From Pedobacter terrae (GTDB taxonomy: Bacteria > Bacteroidota > Bacteroidia > Sphingobacteriales > Sphingobacteriaceae), in the NCBI RefSeq assembly GCF_900100705.1, contig NZ_FNCH01000008.1, positions 186,001-250,000 on the forward strand: a stretch of 64,000 bases of DNA. The letters are read 5' to 3'. Shown one piece after another: positions 43,520 to 53,547 of this stretch (its first letter is position 1; every line of letters starts with the position of its first letter). The notes under the pieces are model-generated. The model saw nothing but the letters and a program-made list of their open reading frames with translations, did not search any database and was not told the origin of the DNA. The position numbers were made by a program, and so were the translations under genes.

Positions 43520-45730
43520 ATGAAAACAGAGTTAGTGATTGATTTAGAGGCGGAAAAGCAAGAAATTCTAAAAAGATATAGGGCATTATTACGGGCAAGC
43601 AAATCTACTTTACAAAAGGGCGATAAAAAAGAAATCCGCAAAGCTTTTGACATGGCACTCGAAAGCCATAAAGATATGCGCCGGAAATCTGGCGAACCCT
43701 ATATTTACCACCCTATCGCCGTTGCGCAAATTGCAGCCGAAGAAATTGGACTGGGAACGACCTCCATTGTTTGTGCGCTATTGCATGATGTGGTAGAAGA
43801 TACCGATATTACTTTAGAAGATATTGAACGCGAATTTGGCAAAAAAACCGCTAAAATTATCGATGGTTTAACCAAAATTTCGGGTGTTTTTGATACCAAT
43901 AGCTCATTACAGGCAGAGAATTTCCGTAAGATGTTGCTTACCCTGGCAGACGATGTAAGGGTGATCCTGATTAAACTTGCTGATCGTTTGCACAATATGC
44001 GTACAATGGATTTTATGCCCCGCCACAAGCAGCTTAAAATCGCTTCAGAAACTATTTACCTTTACGCCCCGCTCGCCCACCGTTTAGGTTTGTATGCCAT
44101 AAAATCAGAGTTAGAGGATCTTTCGATGAAATATCTTGATCCTGACACCTATAAATTCATCGCAAAAAAATTAAACGAGAAAAAAGCTGAACGTGCACTC
44201 TTCATCAAAAAATTCGTAGAACCTATTGATGAGATTGTGCATGAGCAAGGGTTAGTAGCCGATGTTTATGGCAGGCCTAAATCTATCCATTCCATTTGGA
44301 ATAAGATGAAAAAGAAAAACATCCCATTTGAGGAAGTTTATGATCTTTTTGCCATCCGGATTATTTTGGATTCTGCTCCGGAAAATGAAAAGGCCGATTG
44401 CTGGAAAGCATATTCCATCGTAACTGATTTATACCGCCCAAATCCAGATCGTTTACGCGATTGGGTGTCATCACCAAAAGGGAATGGCTACGAAAGCTTG
44501 CATACCACGGTTATGGGGCCACGCGGACAATGGGTGGAAGTACAGATCCGTACGCAGCGCATGAATGAAATTGCAGAAAAAGGTTTTGCTGCGCATTGGA
44601 AATATAAAGAATCGAGCAACGATAACGGTCTTGATCAGTGGATCCAGAAAGTACGCGAGATGTTGAATAATCCTGAAGCTAATGCTTTGGATTTTCTCGA
44701 TGACTTTAAAATGAATCTTTTCTCAGATGAGATTTTTATTTTCACGCCAAAAGGTGCCCTGATCCAGTTGCCTTTAGGCGCTACCGCATTGGATTTTGCT
44801 TTCGAGATCCATACTGATGTTGGTGCAACCTGTATTGGTGCCAAGGTTAACCACAAGCTGGTTCCTATTTCATATAAACTTCAAAATGGCGATCAGGTAG
44901 AAATTATTACATCGAGTAAGCAAACGCCTAAAGAAGATTGGCTAAACGTAGTGGTTACGGCCAAAGCCAAGTCGAAAATTAAATCATCGTTAAAAGAAGA
45001 AAAGCGGAAAATTGCCGAAAATGGCAAGGAGATTTTAGAAAGGAAGCTGAAATCGCTTAAAATCACCTACAACACCGAAAACATTCAAAAACTAAGCTAT
45101 TTCTTTAAACTACCTTCTACACAAGAACTTTTTGTAAATGTTGCCCTCGGTAAAATAGAGCTGAAAGATATTAAAGAGTACTTATCAAGTGGAAAAGAAG
45201 TTGAGAATCGTAGTAGTCCGGAACGACCGGAAAATCTTTCTGTTGATGGAATAAAGAGTAAGATTAAGGGCGGCGAATCTGATATTTTACTCATTGGTGA
45301 AGATATGCAGCGTATTGATTATACGTTGGCAGCTTGTTGTAACCCAATACCTGGCGATGATGTTTTTGGATTTATTACTGTGAGCGAAGGCATAAAAATA
45401 CACCGTACCAATTGCCCCAATGCAGCACAGTTAATGGCCAATTATGGCTATCGCGTGGTTAAAGCTAAATGGAACAAACAACAGGAATTAACTTTCTTAA
45501 CTGGCTTACGCATTGTGGGTATTGATGATGTAGGCTTAATCAATAACATCACACGCGTTATTTCTACCGATTTTAAAGTGAATATGCGCTCTATTACTGT
45601 AGATACCAATGAGGGAATTTTTGACGGTTCGATTATGATTTTTGTAAACGATACCGAACACTTAGAAAACCTGATTAAAAACTTATTAAAAGTTAGGGGC
45701 GTAACCGGAGTAACAAGGTTTGATGCTTAG
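43520..45730 (+). CDS. rsh: Bifunctional (p)ppGpp synthetase/hydrolase, RelA/SpoT homologue
   Basis: The 736-residue long RSH has all domains in order. An HD hydrolase domain comes first (CALLHDVVEDTDITLED, about 88-105, with the HD pair intact), then the synthetase (DLFAIRIILDS, SPKGNGYESLHTTVMGPRG). A TGS domain follows (DEIFIFTPKGALIQLPLGATALDFAF), then a zinc-finger/helical part with ACCNPIPGDDVFGF, and a C-terminal ACT domain (GLRIVGIDDVGLINNITRVIS). The synthetase motif RIILDS and intact HD suggest both activities. It controls the stringent response in the cytoplasm. It has its own promoter in the divergent gap and is followed by an inverted-repeat terminator-like region, then a Fur-family gene. 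Confidence 0.95.
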   Translation: MKTELVIDLEAEKQEILKRYRALLRASKSTLQKGDKKEIRKAFDMALESHKDMRRKSGEPYIYHPIAVAQIAAEEIGLGTTSIVCALLHDVVEDTDITLEDIEREFGKKTAKIIDGLTKISGVFDTNSSLQAENFRKMLLTLADDVRVILIKLADRLHNMRTMDFMPRHKQLKIASETIYLYAPLAHRLGLYAIKSELEDLSMKYLDPDTYKFIAKKLNEKKAERALFIKKFVEPIDEIVHEQGLVADVYGRPKSIHSIWNKMKKKNIPFEEVYDLFAIRIILDSAPENEKADCWKAYSIVTDLYRPNPDRLRDWVSSPKGNGYESLHTTVMGPRGQWVEVQIRTQRMNEIAEKGFAAHWKYKESSNDNGLDQWIQKVREMLNNPEANALDFLDDFKMNLFSDEIFIFTPKGALIQLPLGATALDFAFEIHTDVGATCIGAKVNHKLVPISYKLQNGDQVEIITSSKQTPKEDWLNVVVTAKAKSKIKSSLKEEKRKIAENGKEILERKLKSLKITYNTENIQKLSYFFKLPSTQELFVNVALGKIELKDIKEYLSSGKEVENRSSPERPENLSVDGIKSKIKGGESDILLIGEDMQRIDYTLAACCNPIPGDDVFGFITVSEGIKIHRTNCPNAAQLMANYGYRVVKAKWNKQQELTFLTGLRIVGIDDVGLINNITRVISTDFKVNMRSITVDTNEGIFDGSIMIFVNDTEHLENLIKNLLKVRGVTGVTRFDA

Positions 45731-45842
45731 ATAGTCCGAAAGTCGGGATTCCGAAGCCGGAAGTCAGGATTTCTAGTCCAGAAAACATGCAATTTTAGGC
45801 ACTAAACTTCTGACTCCCGACCGCCGACTTTCCGACTTATTA
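45731..45842. repeat. Inverted repeat (AGTCCGAAAGTCGG / CCGACTTTCCGACT)
   Basis: Left arm AGTCCGAAAGTCGGGA starts near 45734 and the right arm ends near 45838 (TCCCGACCGCCGACTTTCCGACT). They pair with few mismatches. The element directly follows the RSH stop and may act as its terminator. Its sequence is of the interspersed kind found in Pedobacter genomes. Confidence 0.5.
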
Positions 45843-45886
45843 CAACATTTAAACAATCTAACACTCGAACAATCAAACTAATTACC

Positions 45887-45894
45887 TACCTTTG
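45887..45894 (+). promoter_or_regulatory. -7 box TACCTTTG upstream of the Fur-family gene
   Basis: TACCTTTG matches TAnnTTTG and lies 17 bases before the ATG at 45912. No clear -33 TTTG is present. Confidence 0.5.
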
Positions 45895-45911
45895 AATGGA
45901 GTTTAAAAACT

Positions 45912-46409
45912 ATGTCTGAACAAAAAACAAATGAGCTCGTTCGCAAGATTTTTGAGGCTTATTTAGAAAACAAAAATCTACGTAAAACACCAGAGCGTTT
46001 CGCTATATTGGAAGAAATATATTCAAGAAACGACCACTTTGATGTAGAAACCCTATATATCCACATGAAAAACCAAAAGTACCGCGTTAGTCGTGCTACG
46101 GTTTACAACACGCTGGAATTATTGGTTTCATGCGACCTGGTTACCAAGCACCAGTTTGGTAAAAACATGGCACAATTCGAAAAATCTTACGGTTACCGCC
46201 AGCACGATCATGTGATCTGTATCGAGTGCGGTAAAGTAGTAGAATTCTGCGATCCCCGCATCCACCAGATCCAAACCATGGTTGGCGATCTTCTAAAATT
46301 CGATGTTAAACACCATTCGTTAAATCTTTATGGCTTCTGCTCTGATTGCAGCATGGCTAGAAAAGTAAGTGAAAGTGCAGCAACAGTCGAAAAAATCAAA
46401 CAAAATTAA
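45912..46409 (+). CDS. Fur-family transcriptional regulator
   Basis: The 165-residue regulator has the Fur winged helix (RKTPERFAILEEIYSRNDHFDVETLYIHM, then YRVSRATVYNTLELLVSCDLV) and the metal-binding dimerisation half (QHDHVICIECGKVVEFCDPRI, then HSLNLYGFCSDC). Cys pairs CIEC and CSDC form the structural zinc site, and the His cluster gives the regulatory site. Which subfamily it is (Fur, PerR or Zur) cannot be set with certainty. It precedes purA by 38 bases on the same strand and could be cotranscribed. It is a candidate regulator of metal genes such as the receptor cluster, but nothing in the sequence proves that. Confidence 0.93.
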   Translation: MSEQKTNELVRKIFEAYLENKNLRKTPERFAILEEIYSRNDHFDVETLYIHMKNQKYRVSRATVYNTLELLVSCDLVTKHQFGKNMAQFEKSYGYRQHDHVICIECGKVVEFCDPRIHQIQTMVGDLLKFDVKHHSLNLYGFCSDCSMARKVSESAATVEKIKQN

Positions 46410-46444
46410 ATCAAAATACAAATAAAACCAGCTTAATTTATTAA

Positions 46445-47728
<1,284 letters not shown>

Positions 47729-47739
47729 AAAATTAGATT

Positions 47740-47831
47740 CGTCATGCTGAATTTATTTCAGCATCCATTTACTCTATTAACACTAATAGACCCTGAAATA
47801 CATCCTATAGCTATCGGATCAGGGTGACGAT
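47740..47831. repeat. Interspersed repeat TCATGCTGAATTTATTTCAGCATC ... GACCCTGAAAT ... TCAGGGTGACGA
   Basis: The palindrome TGCTGAATTTATTTCAGCA (47749-47767) is followed by GACCCTGAAATACATCC and ATCGGATCAGGGTGACGA, which closes a second imperfect hairpin. A related copy lies at 50094-50169 and a partial copy near 49925-49947, so this is a dispersed family. Confidence 0.6.
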
Positions 47832-47837
47832 CAATTA

Positions 47838-47872
47838 AAAAAAGGCAATCCATAGCGGATTGCTTTTTTTTT
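47838..47872 (+). terminator. Rho-independent terminator after purA
   Basis: Arms GCAATCC (47845-47851) and GGATTGC (47857-47863), loop ATAGC, then a run of nine T; an A-rich upstream flank makes it bidirectional. Confidence 0.85.
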
Positions 47873-47954
47873 CAAGAGTTTTCAAGTTTAATAGCAATAG
47901 CGCCAGAAAGTTGCCAACTCATTGCCAATTGAGATAGTAACTTAATTTCAAAAG

Positions 47955-47986
47955 TTTGTTTTTCATCTGCAATTTAGTTATTTTTG
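47955..47986 (+). promoter_or_regulatory. Bacteroidota-type promoter of the toxin-antitoxin pair
   Basis: TTTG (47955-47958), a 20-base spacer, then TATTTTTG (47979-47986). The expected transcript start is close to 47993, about 12 bases before the antitoxin ATG at 48005. Confidence 0.65.
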
Positions 47987-48004
47987 AGTACAAACACTTT
48001 GATT

Positions 48005-48232
48005 ATGGCAACTATCTTAGAAAGCGAAATGCTAAATTATTTTACCCAGCTAGATGATGCCGAAAAAACTTCTGTAGTTAAAATGCTTAAAGCGTTTATA
48101 AAAGGGAAAAAAGAAAATTCAAACGTTACCATTGAAGTCTATAATAATGAGCTTTTAGCCGCAGAGCATGAGTTCAAAAATGGCGATTATATTTCTCACG
48201 ATGAATTATTAAATGAGATTAAAAGTTGGTAA
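48005..48232 (+). CDS. Antitoxin of a RelE/ParE-type module
   Basis: The 75-residue acidic product (MATILESEMLNYFTQLDDAEK at its start, NGDYISHDELLNEIKSW at its end) has the size and C-terminal layout of short Bacteroidota antitoxins paired with RelE/ParE toxins. The tail 'H/T-x-DEL..EI' is typical. Its gene overlaps the toxin gene by seven bases. The antitoxin should bind the toxin through its C terminus and probably represses the shared promoter, which is inference. A longer frame from 47984 is ignored because it begins inside the promoter. Confidence 0.75.
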   Translation: MATILESEMLNYFTQLDDAEKTSVVKMLKAFIKGKKENSNVTIEVYNNELLAAEHEFKNGDYISHDELLNEIKSW

Positions 48233-48531
48233 CCAAACATCTTGAAATTGTCTGGACTAAGCAAGCCAAAAACCAATTAAAAGAAATCTATAATCACATT
48301 AGCCAAGAATCCGTCCAAAATGCAATAAAGGTAATAAATGATTTAACCCAAGCAGTAGAAAATATAGTTCAGTATCCTGAAAAACATAAGATTGATCAAT
48401 ATAAAAAAGATAACGACGGGACATACCGTGCTTTTGAAAAACATCATTTTAGGATATCCTATCGAAACGAAAATCAGATAATAAGAATATTAAGGGTTAG
48501 GCATACCAAAATGAATCCTAAAAAACACTAA
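48226..48531 (+). CDS. RelE/ParE-superfamily toxin
   Basis: The 101-residue basic protein has the RelE/ParE pattern: IVWTKQAKNQLKEIYNHISQ, then NLTQAVENIVQYPEKHKIDQY, FEKHHFRISYRNENQIIRILRVRHTKMNP. The end IIRILRVRHTK is the diagnostic last strand and Arg. It starts at a TTG (48226) that overlaps the antitoxin end; there is no internal ATG until near the C terminus. Whether it cleaves mRNA (RelE) or poisons gyrase (ParE) cannot be said. The pair is complete and intact. Confidence 0.82.
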   Translation: MVTKHLEIVWTKQAKNQLKEIYNHISQESVQNAIKVINDLTQAVENIVQYPEKHKIDQYKKDNDGTYRAFEKHHFRISYRNENQIIRILRVRHTKMNPKKH

Positions 48532-48597
48532 TTTTACGATGCTAACCATAATTCCAAAAGATAAAAATTAATTTCTTACAATTATCGCTGTGATTTT

Positions 48598-48605
48598 TAC
48601 CTTTG
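48598..48605 (+). promoter_or_regulatory. -7 box TACCTTTG directly ahead of pabB
   Basis: TACCTTTG lies exactly seven bases before the TTG start at 48613, so the transcript is predicted to start at or beside the start codon. The same geometry occurs at cmk. Confidence 0.6.
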
Positions 48606-48612
48606 CGGCAGC

Positions 48613-49869
48613 TTGAAAACCATTCAAAACATATCTGATTTTAAACGAAAAGCATTACACTGGGCCAACCAGTTCGAAGTCAGTTGCTTTTTAGATTCAA
48701 ACGATTATAAAAATGCTTATTCTGTTTACGATTTCATTATCGCTGCAGATGTACGTGACGAACTACAATACTCGACAGGCAATGGTTTTGATCAGTTAAA
48801 AAATTTTTATGCTAAGCACAAACAATGGGTTTTCGGCTATTTCAGCTACGATTTAAAAAACGGAATAGAAGATCTTCAATCTAATAATCCCGACGGTTTA
48901 AACTTCCCGGATTTATATTTTTTTGTCCCAAAATACCTCATTGCTTTTAAAGATGGTAAAGCTGAAATCATCCTTGGTGACCAATCAATTTTAGGAGAAA
49001 TTGAGTCTTTCTCTTTTGACGATAGACAACAATCTAAAGCCGTACAGATCTTTCAAAGATTATCTAAAGATCAATACATAACTAAAGTTGAAGCTTTAAG
49101 GAACCACATCCATAGAGGTGATATTTATGAGATCAATTTTTGTCAGGAGTTTTTTGCAGAAAATGCCGAAATAGATCCTATTCATACTTTTGAAGCCTTA
49201 AATCATATTTCTCCCATGCCATTTGCAGGTTATTTTAAAGTTCATGACCAATATATTTTATCTGCCACACCAGAAAGATTTTTATGCAAACGCGGATCGA
49301 AACTGACCTCACAGCCTATTAAAGGCACTGCAAAAAGAAGTTCTGATCCTAAAGAAGATAATGCTATAAAACTACAGCTCAGAAATAACATTAAAGAGCA
49401 GGCGGAAAATGTAATGATTGTTGACCTGGTACGCCACGACCTCACTAAATCGGCTGTTAAGGGCTCAGTTAAAGTTGACGAATTATTTGGCATCTACAGC
49501 TTTCCACAGGTCCACCAAATGATTTCTACCGTTAGCTGTGAATTAAATCCAGAAATCCATTTTATCGATGCCATAAAAAACACCTTCCCTATGGGTTCCA
49601 TGACAGGTGCCCCAAAGGTTAAAGCCATGAAATTGATCGAAGAATACGAAGTGACCAAAAGGGGAATTTATTCCGGATCTTTTGGCTGCATTAGTCCGGA
49701 TGGAGATTTCGATTTTAATGTAGTGATCAGGAGCATCTTATACAATGCTGAATCCAAATATTTATCATTCCAGGTTGGAGGAGCCATTACCTACCAAAGT
49801 AATGCCATTTCAGAATATGAAGAATGTTTGTTAAAAGCGAGTGCAATTCTAAAGGTTTTAGGCGGTTAA
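48613..49869 (+). CDS. pabB: Aminodeoxychorismate synthase component I
   Basis: The 418-residue chorismate-binding enzyme makes 4-amino-4-deoxychorismate from chorismate and ammonia for folate. The hallmark is LTSQPIKGTAKRSSDP: PabB carries Lys in 'PIKGT', where anthranilate synthase has Ala. Other motifs are RGDIYEINFCQEFFAE, VMIVDLVRHDLTKSA, and TFPMGSMTGAPKVKAMKLIEEYE. A shorter N-terminal half (about 1-150) is usual in Bacteroidota. The start is a TTG at 48613; no ATG exists near it. It stands alone, with its amide-transfer partner PabA not in the window; a pabC-like gene is at 3235. Confidence 0.9.
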   Translation: MKTIQNISDFKRKALHWANQFEVSCFLDSNDYKNAYSVYDFIIAADVRDELQYSTGNGFDQLKNFYAKHKQWVFGYFSYDLKNGIEDLQSNNPDGLNFPDLYFFVPKYLIAFKDGKAEIILGDQSILGEIESFSFDDRQQSKAVQIFQRLSKDQYITKVEALRNHIHRGDIYEINFCQEFFAENAEIDPIHTFEALNHISPMPFAGYFKVHDQYILSATPERFLCKRGSKLTSQPIKGTAKRSSDPKEDNAIKLQLRNNIKEQAENVMIVDLVRHDLTKSAVKGSVKVDELFGIYSFPQVHQMISTVSCELNPEIHFIDAIKNTFPMGSMTGAPKVKAMKLIEEYEVTKRGIYSGSFGCISPDGDFDFNVVIRSILYNAESKYLSFQVGGAITYQSNAISEYEECLLKASAILKVLGG

Positions 49870-49918
49870 TTCGTTAGCCATTTGTTCATTAGTCATTAGT
49901 TCAATTGTGCTAAGTCAT

Positions 49919-50400
49919 CCATCATTCTGAATTTATTTCAGAATCCCATCCTAGTTGTAGCGTCCCGCTGCGACTTAATCAATATCTAAAAAAATCTTGT
50001 CATTCTGAACGCAGTGAAGAAATTCTTAAAACAAAAAAGGTCTTAACGGGACGCTAAGACCAGATATGAGTTCAATTGTCCTAAGCGATCCGTCATTCTG
50101 AATTTATTTCAGAATCTTAACAGAAAAGACCCTGAAATAAATCCGATAACTATCAGATCAGGGTGACGATAAAAAAGGTGGAAAGATTCTGCCTCTTGCA
50201 TAATCCTTCCACCTTTCAACTCATACTAGTTGTAGCGTCTCGCTACGACTTAAAATTAAATAAAAGAGTCTGTCATTCCGAACGCAGTAAAGAATTCTTA
50301 AAACAAAAAGGTCTTAGCGGGACGCTAAGACCAGATATGAGAAAAAGGTGGAGAGTTTCATCATGCATAACCTTCCACCTTTCAACCTTCATGCCCTCTA
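49919..50400. repeat. Composite repeat block with a duplicated ~120-base element
   Basis: The 533-base gap after pabB has no gene. It holds two copies of an element starting TAGTTGTAGCGTC(C/T)CGCT and ending GGGACGCTAAGACCAGATATGAG (about 49953-50070 and 50227-50341), with arms that could fold (TTGTAGCGTC/GACGCTA). Each is followed by a hairpin AAAAAGGTGGA...TCCACCTTTCAAC (50171-50221 and 50343-50389). Between the copies lies a second member of the TTCTGAATTTATTTCAGAA family (50094-50169). Terminators for pabB and the M48 gene are probably within the block. Confidence 0.75.
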
Positions 50401-50402
50401 CC

Positions 50403-51209
50403 TTACTTCTTATAATACTGTTGTGCTTCAGGCAAATATTTTTGAATCTGTGCAATACGTGTAGCATCGCTTGGGTGGGTACTTAAAAATTCAGCAGGTT
50501 TTTGCGCTCCGGCAGATGCAGCTGACATTCTATTCCAAAAGGCAGTAGCGTTTTGTGGATTATATCCGGCCATGGCCATAAAAATCAAGCCCAAACGGTC
50601 AGCCTCCAACTCCTGGTTACGGCTGAATTTCAGCATCGCAACTGGTGTACCTACGCCATATAATGTATTAAAAATAGATTGTGTTTTCGGATTTTTCGAC
50701 AGCGCCACACCTGCTGCAGCGCCAACCCCCTGAGCTACCATTTCTTGCGACATGCGTTCTGCCGAATGGCCTGCAATAGCATGGGCAATCTCATGCCCCA
50801 TAACAGTAGCTAAGCCAGCATCATCCTGGGTAACCGGCAAAATACCAGTATACACCACAATCTTACCTCCTGGCATACACCATGCATTTTTTTCATTGTT
50901 TTGTACTACATTAACTTCCCATTGATAATCAGCAATCAGATTACCATAGTTGTTGCTGTTCATATACGATTTTACAGCGGTAATTAACCGGCTTCCAACG
51001 GTTTTAACTTTCAAAGCCTGCGCATTTGAAGCAGGTAAAACAGCTGATTTGTTTTCTGTTAAAAAGGTACTATAGGCTTGGAATGCCATTGGCAAAACCT
51101 GGTCGTTACTTACCAGATCAAATCGACTACGGCCTGTTAAAGGAACAGTAGAACATGAGTTAAACAATAAAATCCCAGCAACACTCGCTGCTAAAAATAA
51201 TTTTTTCAT
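50403..51209 (-). CDS. M48-family metalloprotease lipoprotein
   Basis: The 268-residue protein has a lipobox (LLFNSC, Cys about 19) and an M48 peptidase domain of the Oma1/BepA type. The zinc motif HEIAH is at 139-143 in VMGHEIAHAIAGHSAERM, with catalytic Glu140; the third zinc ligand is the Glu in QELEADRLGLIFMAMAGY. A C-terminal LSTHPSDATRIAQIQKYLP is standard for this branch. No tetratricopeptide tail as in E. coli BepA is present. It likely works in the periplasm on envelope-protein quality control. It is monocistronic. Confidence 0.93.
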   Translation of the reverse strand: MKKLFLAASVAGILLFNSCSTVPLTGRSRFDLVSNDQVLPMAFQAYSTFLTENKSAVLPASNAQALKVKTVGSRLITAVKSYMNSNNYGNLIADYQWEVNVVQNNEKNAWCMPGGKIVVYTGILPVTQDDAGLATVMGHEIAHAIAGHSAERMSQEMVAQGVGAAAGVALSKNPKTQSIFNTLYGVGTPVAMLKFSRNQELEADRLGLIFMAMAGYNPQNATAFWNRMSAASAGAQKPAEFLSTHPSDATRIAQIQKYLPEAQQYYKK

Positions 51210-51304
51210 AAATGCGATTTTAAACGGTTAGTAAAACTAATAGGCAAAGCCGATGATTAAACAGTAAGCCTATAAATAAGTTTTAAAGAAATGTGTTTTG
51301 TTAA

Positions 51305-51952
51305 TTAATTAGTTTTCTTCTTAAACAAATACACTTTTGATTCTTTGCCTTTCAGCAATCTTTCGAGATTTTTTTGGTGCGTTACCAGGATTAAAACACA
51401 AACCACCATGCCGTAAAGCACTTCGGATTTGATGGAAACCTGAAACAGGAAAACCACACTTAACGGAAACGTAAATCCTGCACAGATAGAACTTAATGAA
51501 ACGTATTTAGTTAACAGCAGTACCACCACAAAAACCAGAACGCAAAGCATAGATGCTTCAAAGTTAACTGCCAAAATCATTCCAAAAAGAGTAGCTACAC
51601 CTTTTCCGCCTCTAAAACCGGCAAAAACAGGGAACAAATGCCCCATTACGGCCGTTACCCCCAAGGCAAGCTGATAGTTAACGAAAACAACTGAATTTTG
51701 TGGTCCGGTTACCGACATCCCGATCAAATAGGCCAGATTGGTTGCCGTGTATCCTTTGGCAATATCAATAATCATCACGGCAATTCCAGCTTTTTTGCCC
51801 AATACCCTAAAAGTATTGGTCGCACCAGCGTTGCCACTTCCATATTCTCTTACATCAACACCATAAAAGGCCTGACCAAGCCATACAGCTGTTGGAATAG
51901 ATCCAAAAAGGTAGGCAATTAATAGCGCGCTGAGAGAATAAACCGTAACCAT
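51305..51952 (-). CDS. plsY: Glycerol-3-phosphate acyltransferase PlsY
   Basis: The 215-residue membrane enzyme transfers acyl from acyl-phosphate to glycerol-3-phosphate, the first step of phospholipid synthesis. The three family motifs are present: YLFGSIPTAVWLG followed by VREYGSGNAGATNTFRVLGKKAG, then GHLFPVFAGFRGGKGVATLFG, and HQKNLERLLKGKESK near the end. Five membrane segments are predictable. The start is ATG 51952. It is followed by nothing on the same strand until the M48 gene 96 bases away; upstream by 49 bases lies nadC. Confidence 0.96.
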   Translation of the reverse strand: MVTVYSLSALLIAYLFGSIPTAVWLGQAFYGVDVREYGSGNAGATNTFRVLGKKAGIAVMIIDIAKGYTATNLAYLIGMSVTGPQNSVVFVNYQLALGVTAVMGHLFPVFAGFRGGKGVATLFGMILAVNFEASMLCVLVFVVVLLLTKYVSLSSICAGFTFPLSVVFLFQVSIKSEVLYGMVVCVLILVTHQKNLERLLKGKESKVYLFKKKTN

Positions 51953-52001
51953 AGCCTACAATGTTACAAAAAATAAGCTTTTAATTTTATAGCAAATCAA
52001 T

Positions 52002-52844
52002 TTAGTATGCTTTTAAACTCATATCCAGGCTTTTCACAGAATGTGTGAGCGCGCCCATCGAAATAAAATCTACTCCACAAGCTGCATATTCTGAAACATT
52101 CTCTTCCGTAATTCCGCCGGAAGCCTCCGTAATAAATTTCCCGTCGATTAATGCAACTGCGGTCTTTAGGTTTTCGAAACTAAAATTATCAAGCATAATG
52201 CGGTCTACACCACCAACGGCTAAAACCTGCGCCAATTCTTCCAGGTTCCGCACTTCAATTTCGATTTGAAGTGATTTATTCTGATCTGCAAGATATTTTT
52301 GAGCAGCTGTAATCGCGTTTGAAATCCCTCCTGCATAATCTACATGATTATCTTTAATCAGGATCATATCATATAAACCTATGCGGTGGTTTACCCCTCC
52401 ACCAATCCTTACTGCCCATTTTTCTAAATAACGTAAGCCAGGGGTTGTTTTACGGGTATCTAAAATCTTGGTTTTAGTCGTTTTTAACATTGATACAATA
52501 CGATGAGTCTTAGTCGCAATGCCACTCATACGTTGCATGCAGTTTAATACCAATCGTTCGGCTATTAAAATAGCATGTGTGCTTCCGTCAACCGTTAAGG
52601 CAATATCCCCGAATTTAACCGCAGCACCATCTTGTAACAATACATCAACTTTCAGGCTGGGATCAACCTCCTTAAATATTTCAATGGCCAATTCAACCCC
52701 AGCTAAAATGCCATCTTCTTTGATAATCAGTTTCGCTTTCCCCTGCGTTCCTTGCGGAATGGTAGAAAGTGACGTATGATCTCCGTCACCAACATCTTCG
52801 GTAAGGGCATTTTTTATGAATTGATGTATAAGTTTAGTATCCAA
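52002..52844 (-). CDS. nadC: Nicotinate-nucleotide diphosphorylase (carboxylating)
   Basis: The 280-residue enzyme converts quinolinate and PRPP to nicotinate mononucleotide, CO2 and PPi in de novo NAD synthesis. Motifs: DVGDGDHTS at the N terminus, ILDTRKTTPGLRYLEKWAVRIGG with Arg/Lys for the substrate, GLYDMILIKDNHVDYAGG, and IEVRNLEELAQVL with GVDRIMLDN. C-terminal ASGGITEENVSEYAACGVDFISMGALTHS is the phosphate site. All canonical residues are present. The gene is 49 bases upstream of plsY on the same strand, so the two may be cotranscribed. nadA and nadB are not in the window. Confidence 0.96.
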   Translation of the reverse strand: MDTKLIHQFIKNALTEDVGDGDHTSLSTIPQGTQGKAKLIIKEDGILAGVELAIEIFKEVDPSLKVDVLLQDGAAVKFGDIALTVDGSTHAILIAERLVLNCMQRMSGIATKTHRIVSMLKTTKTKILDTRKTTPGLRYLEKWAVRIGGGVNHRIGLYDMILIKDNHVDYAGGISNAITAAQKYLADQNKSLQIEIEVRNLEELAQVLAVGGVDRIMLDNFSFENLKTAVALIDGKFITEASGGITEENVSEYAACGVDFISMGALTHSVKSLDMSLKAY

Positions 52845-52977
52845 AATATAGATTTTAATGCCGCAAAAATAAGAATTATTTGTTAGCAGGCAATTTCCTG
52901 AAAGGTTAATGTGACTGGTAGATCTAATTTAGGCTAACATTAGAAAGCTTCTAAAATCAAGCAGATAGCGAAAACCC

Positions 52978-53376
52978 CTAATCCTTTGCAGGCTCTATCC
53001 TCAATTCGGTAATAGAAAAACTGGTATTGAATTTTTTCATGGTAATAGAAACCCGGAAGGTTTCTTTAGCAGTACTCAAAATAATTACCCCAAAACGGTA
53101 ATTTGGATTGGTATTGATTTTATGAAAAATACTTGTTTTTACTGGAGGATGTTTGATGAAAAAATCTCTCAAAATCTGTTCACCCTGTGCTTTTGAGTAT
53201 ACATCTTCTTCATCAATAATGATCAGTTCGATAGTTGATGCAAAATCTTTGGCAATTTCTTTTGAGTTGCCAGCCTTAAAATACGAAGATAAATCATCAA
53301 TTATATCTGCCTGAAGGGCTGTAGGGTGATATAATGACGATAAACTAATTATGAGTAAAAGTAAGCTTCGGATCAT
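52978..53376 (-). CDS. DUF4783 exported protein
   Basis: The 132-residue protein has a signal peptide (MIRSLLLLIISLSSLYHPTALQA) and a DUF4783 domain with an NTF2-like look: DDLSSYFKAGNSKEIAKDFASTIELII, EQILRDFFIKHPPVKTSIFHK, and a last strand FSITELRIEP. The family is Bacteroidota-specific with unknown role. The gene is 133 bases upstream of nadC on the same strand and may be in its transcript. It faces gpmI with a 171-base divergent gap. Confidence 0.88.
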   Translation of the reverse strand: MIRSLLLLIISLSSLYHPTALQADIIDDLSSYFKAGNSKEIAKDFASTIELIIIDEEDVYSKAQGEQILRDFFIKHPPVKTSIFHKINTNPNYRFGVIILSTAKETFRVSITMKKFNTSFSITELRIEPAKD

Positions 53377-53445
53377 TTCTGTATTTTATACAGAACCCTA
53401 TAGCTAAAATTATGCCATTAGCATATCAAAAAAAGGATTTCTTAA

Positions 53446-53475
53446 TTTGTATAAGCTTCAATAAAGTTATATTTG
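53446..53475 (+). promoter_or_regulatory. Bacteroidota-type promoter upstream of gpmI
   Basis: TTTG (53446-53449), an 18-base spacer, then TATATTTG (53468-53475). The transcript would start near 53482, leaving a 65-base leader before the gpmI ATG. Confidence 0.7.
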
Positions 53476-53547
53476 CGATATAAACAAAACAATAACATGG
53501 TATACATGAAAATGTTTTGATATAGATCAATAAATTTTACAATAAAA

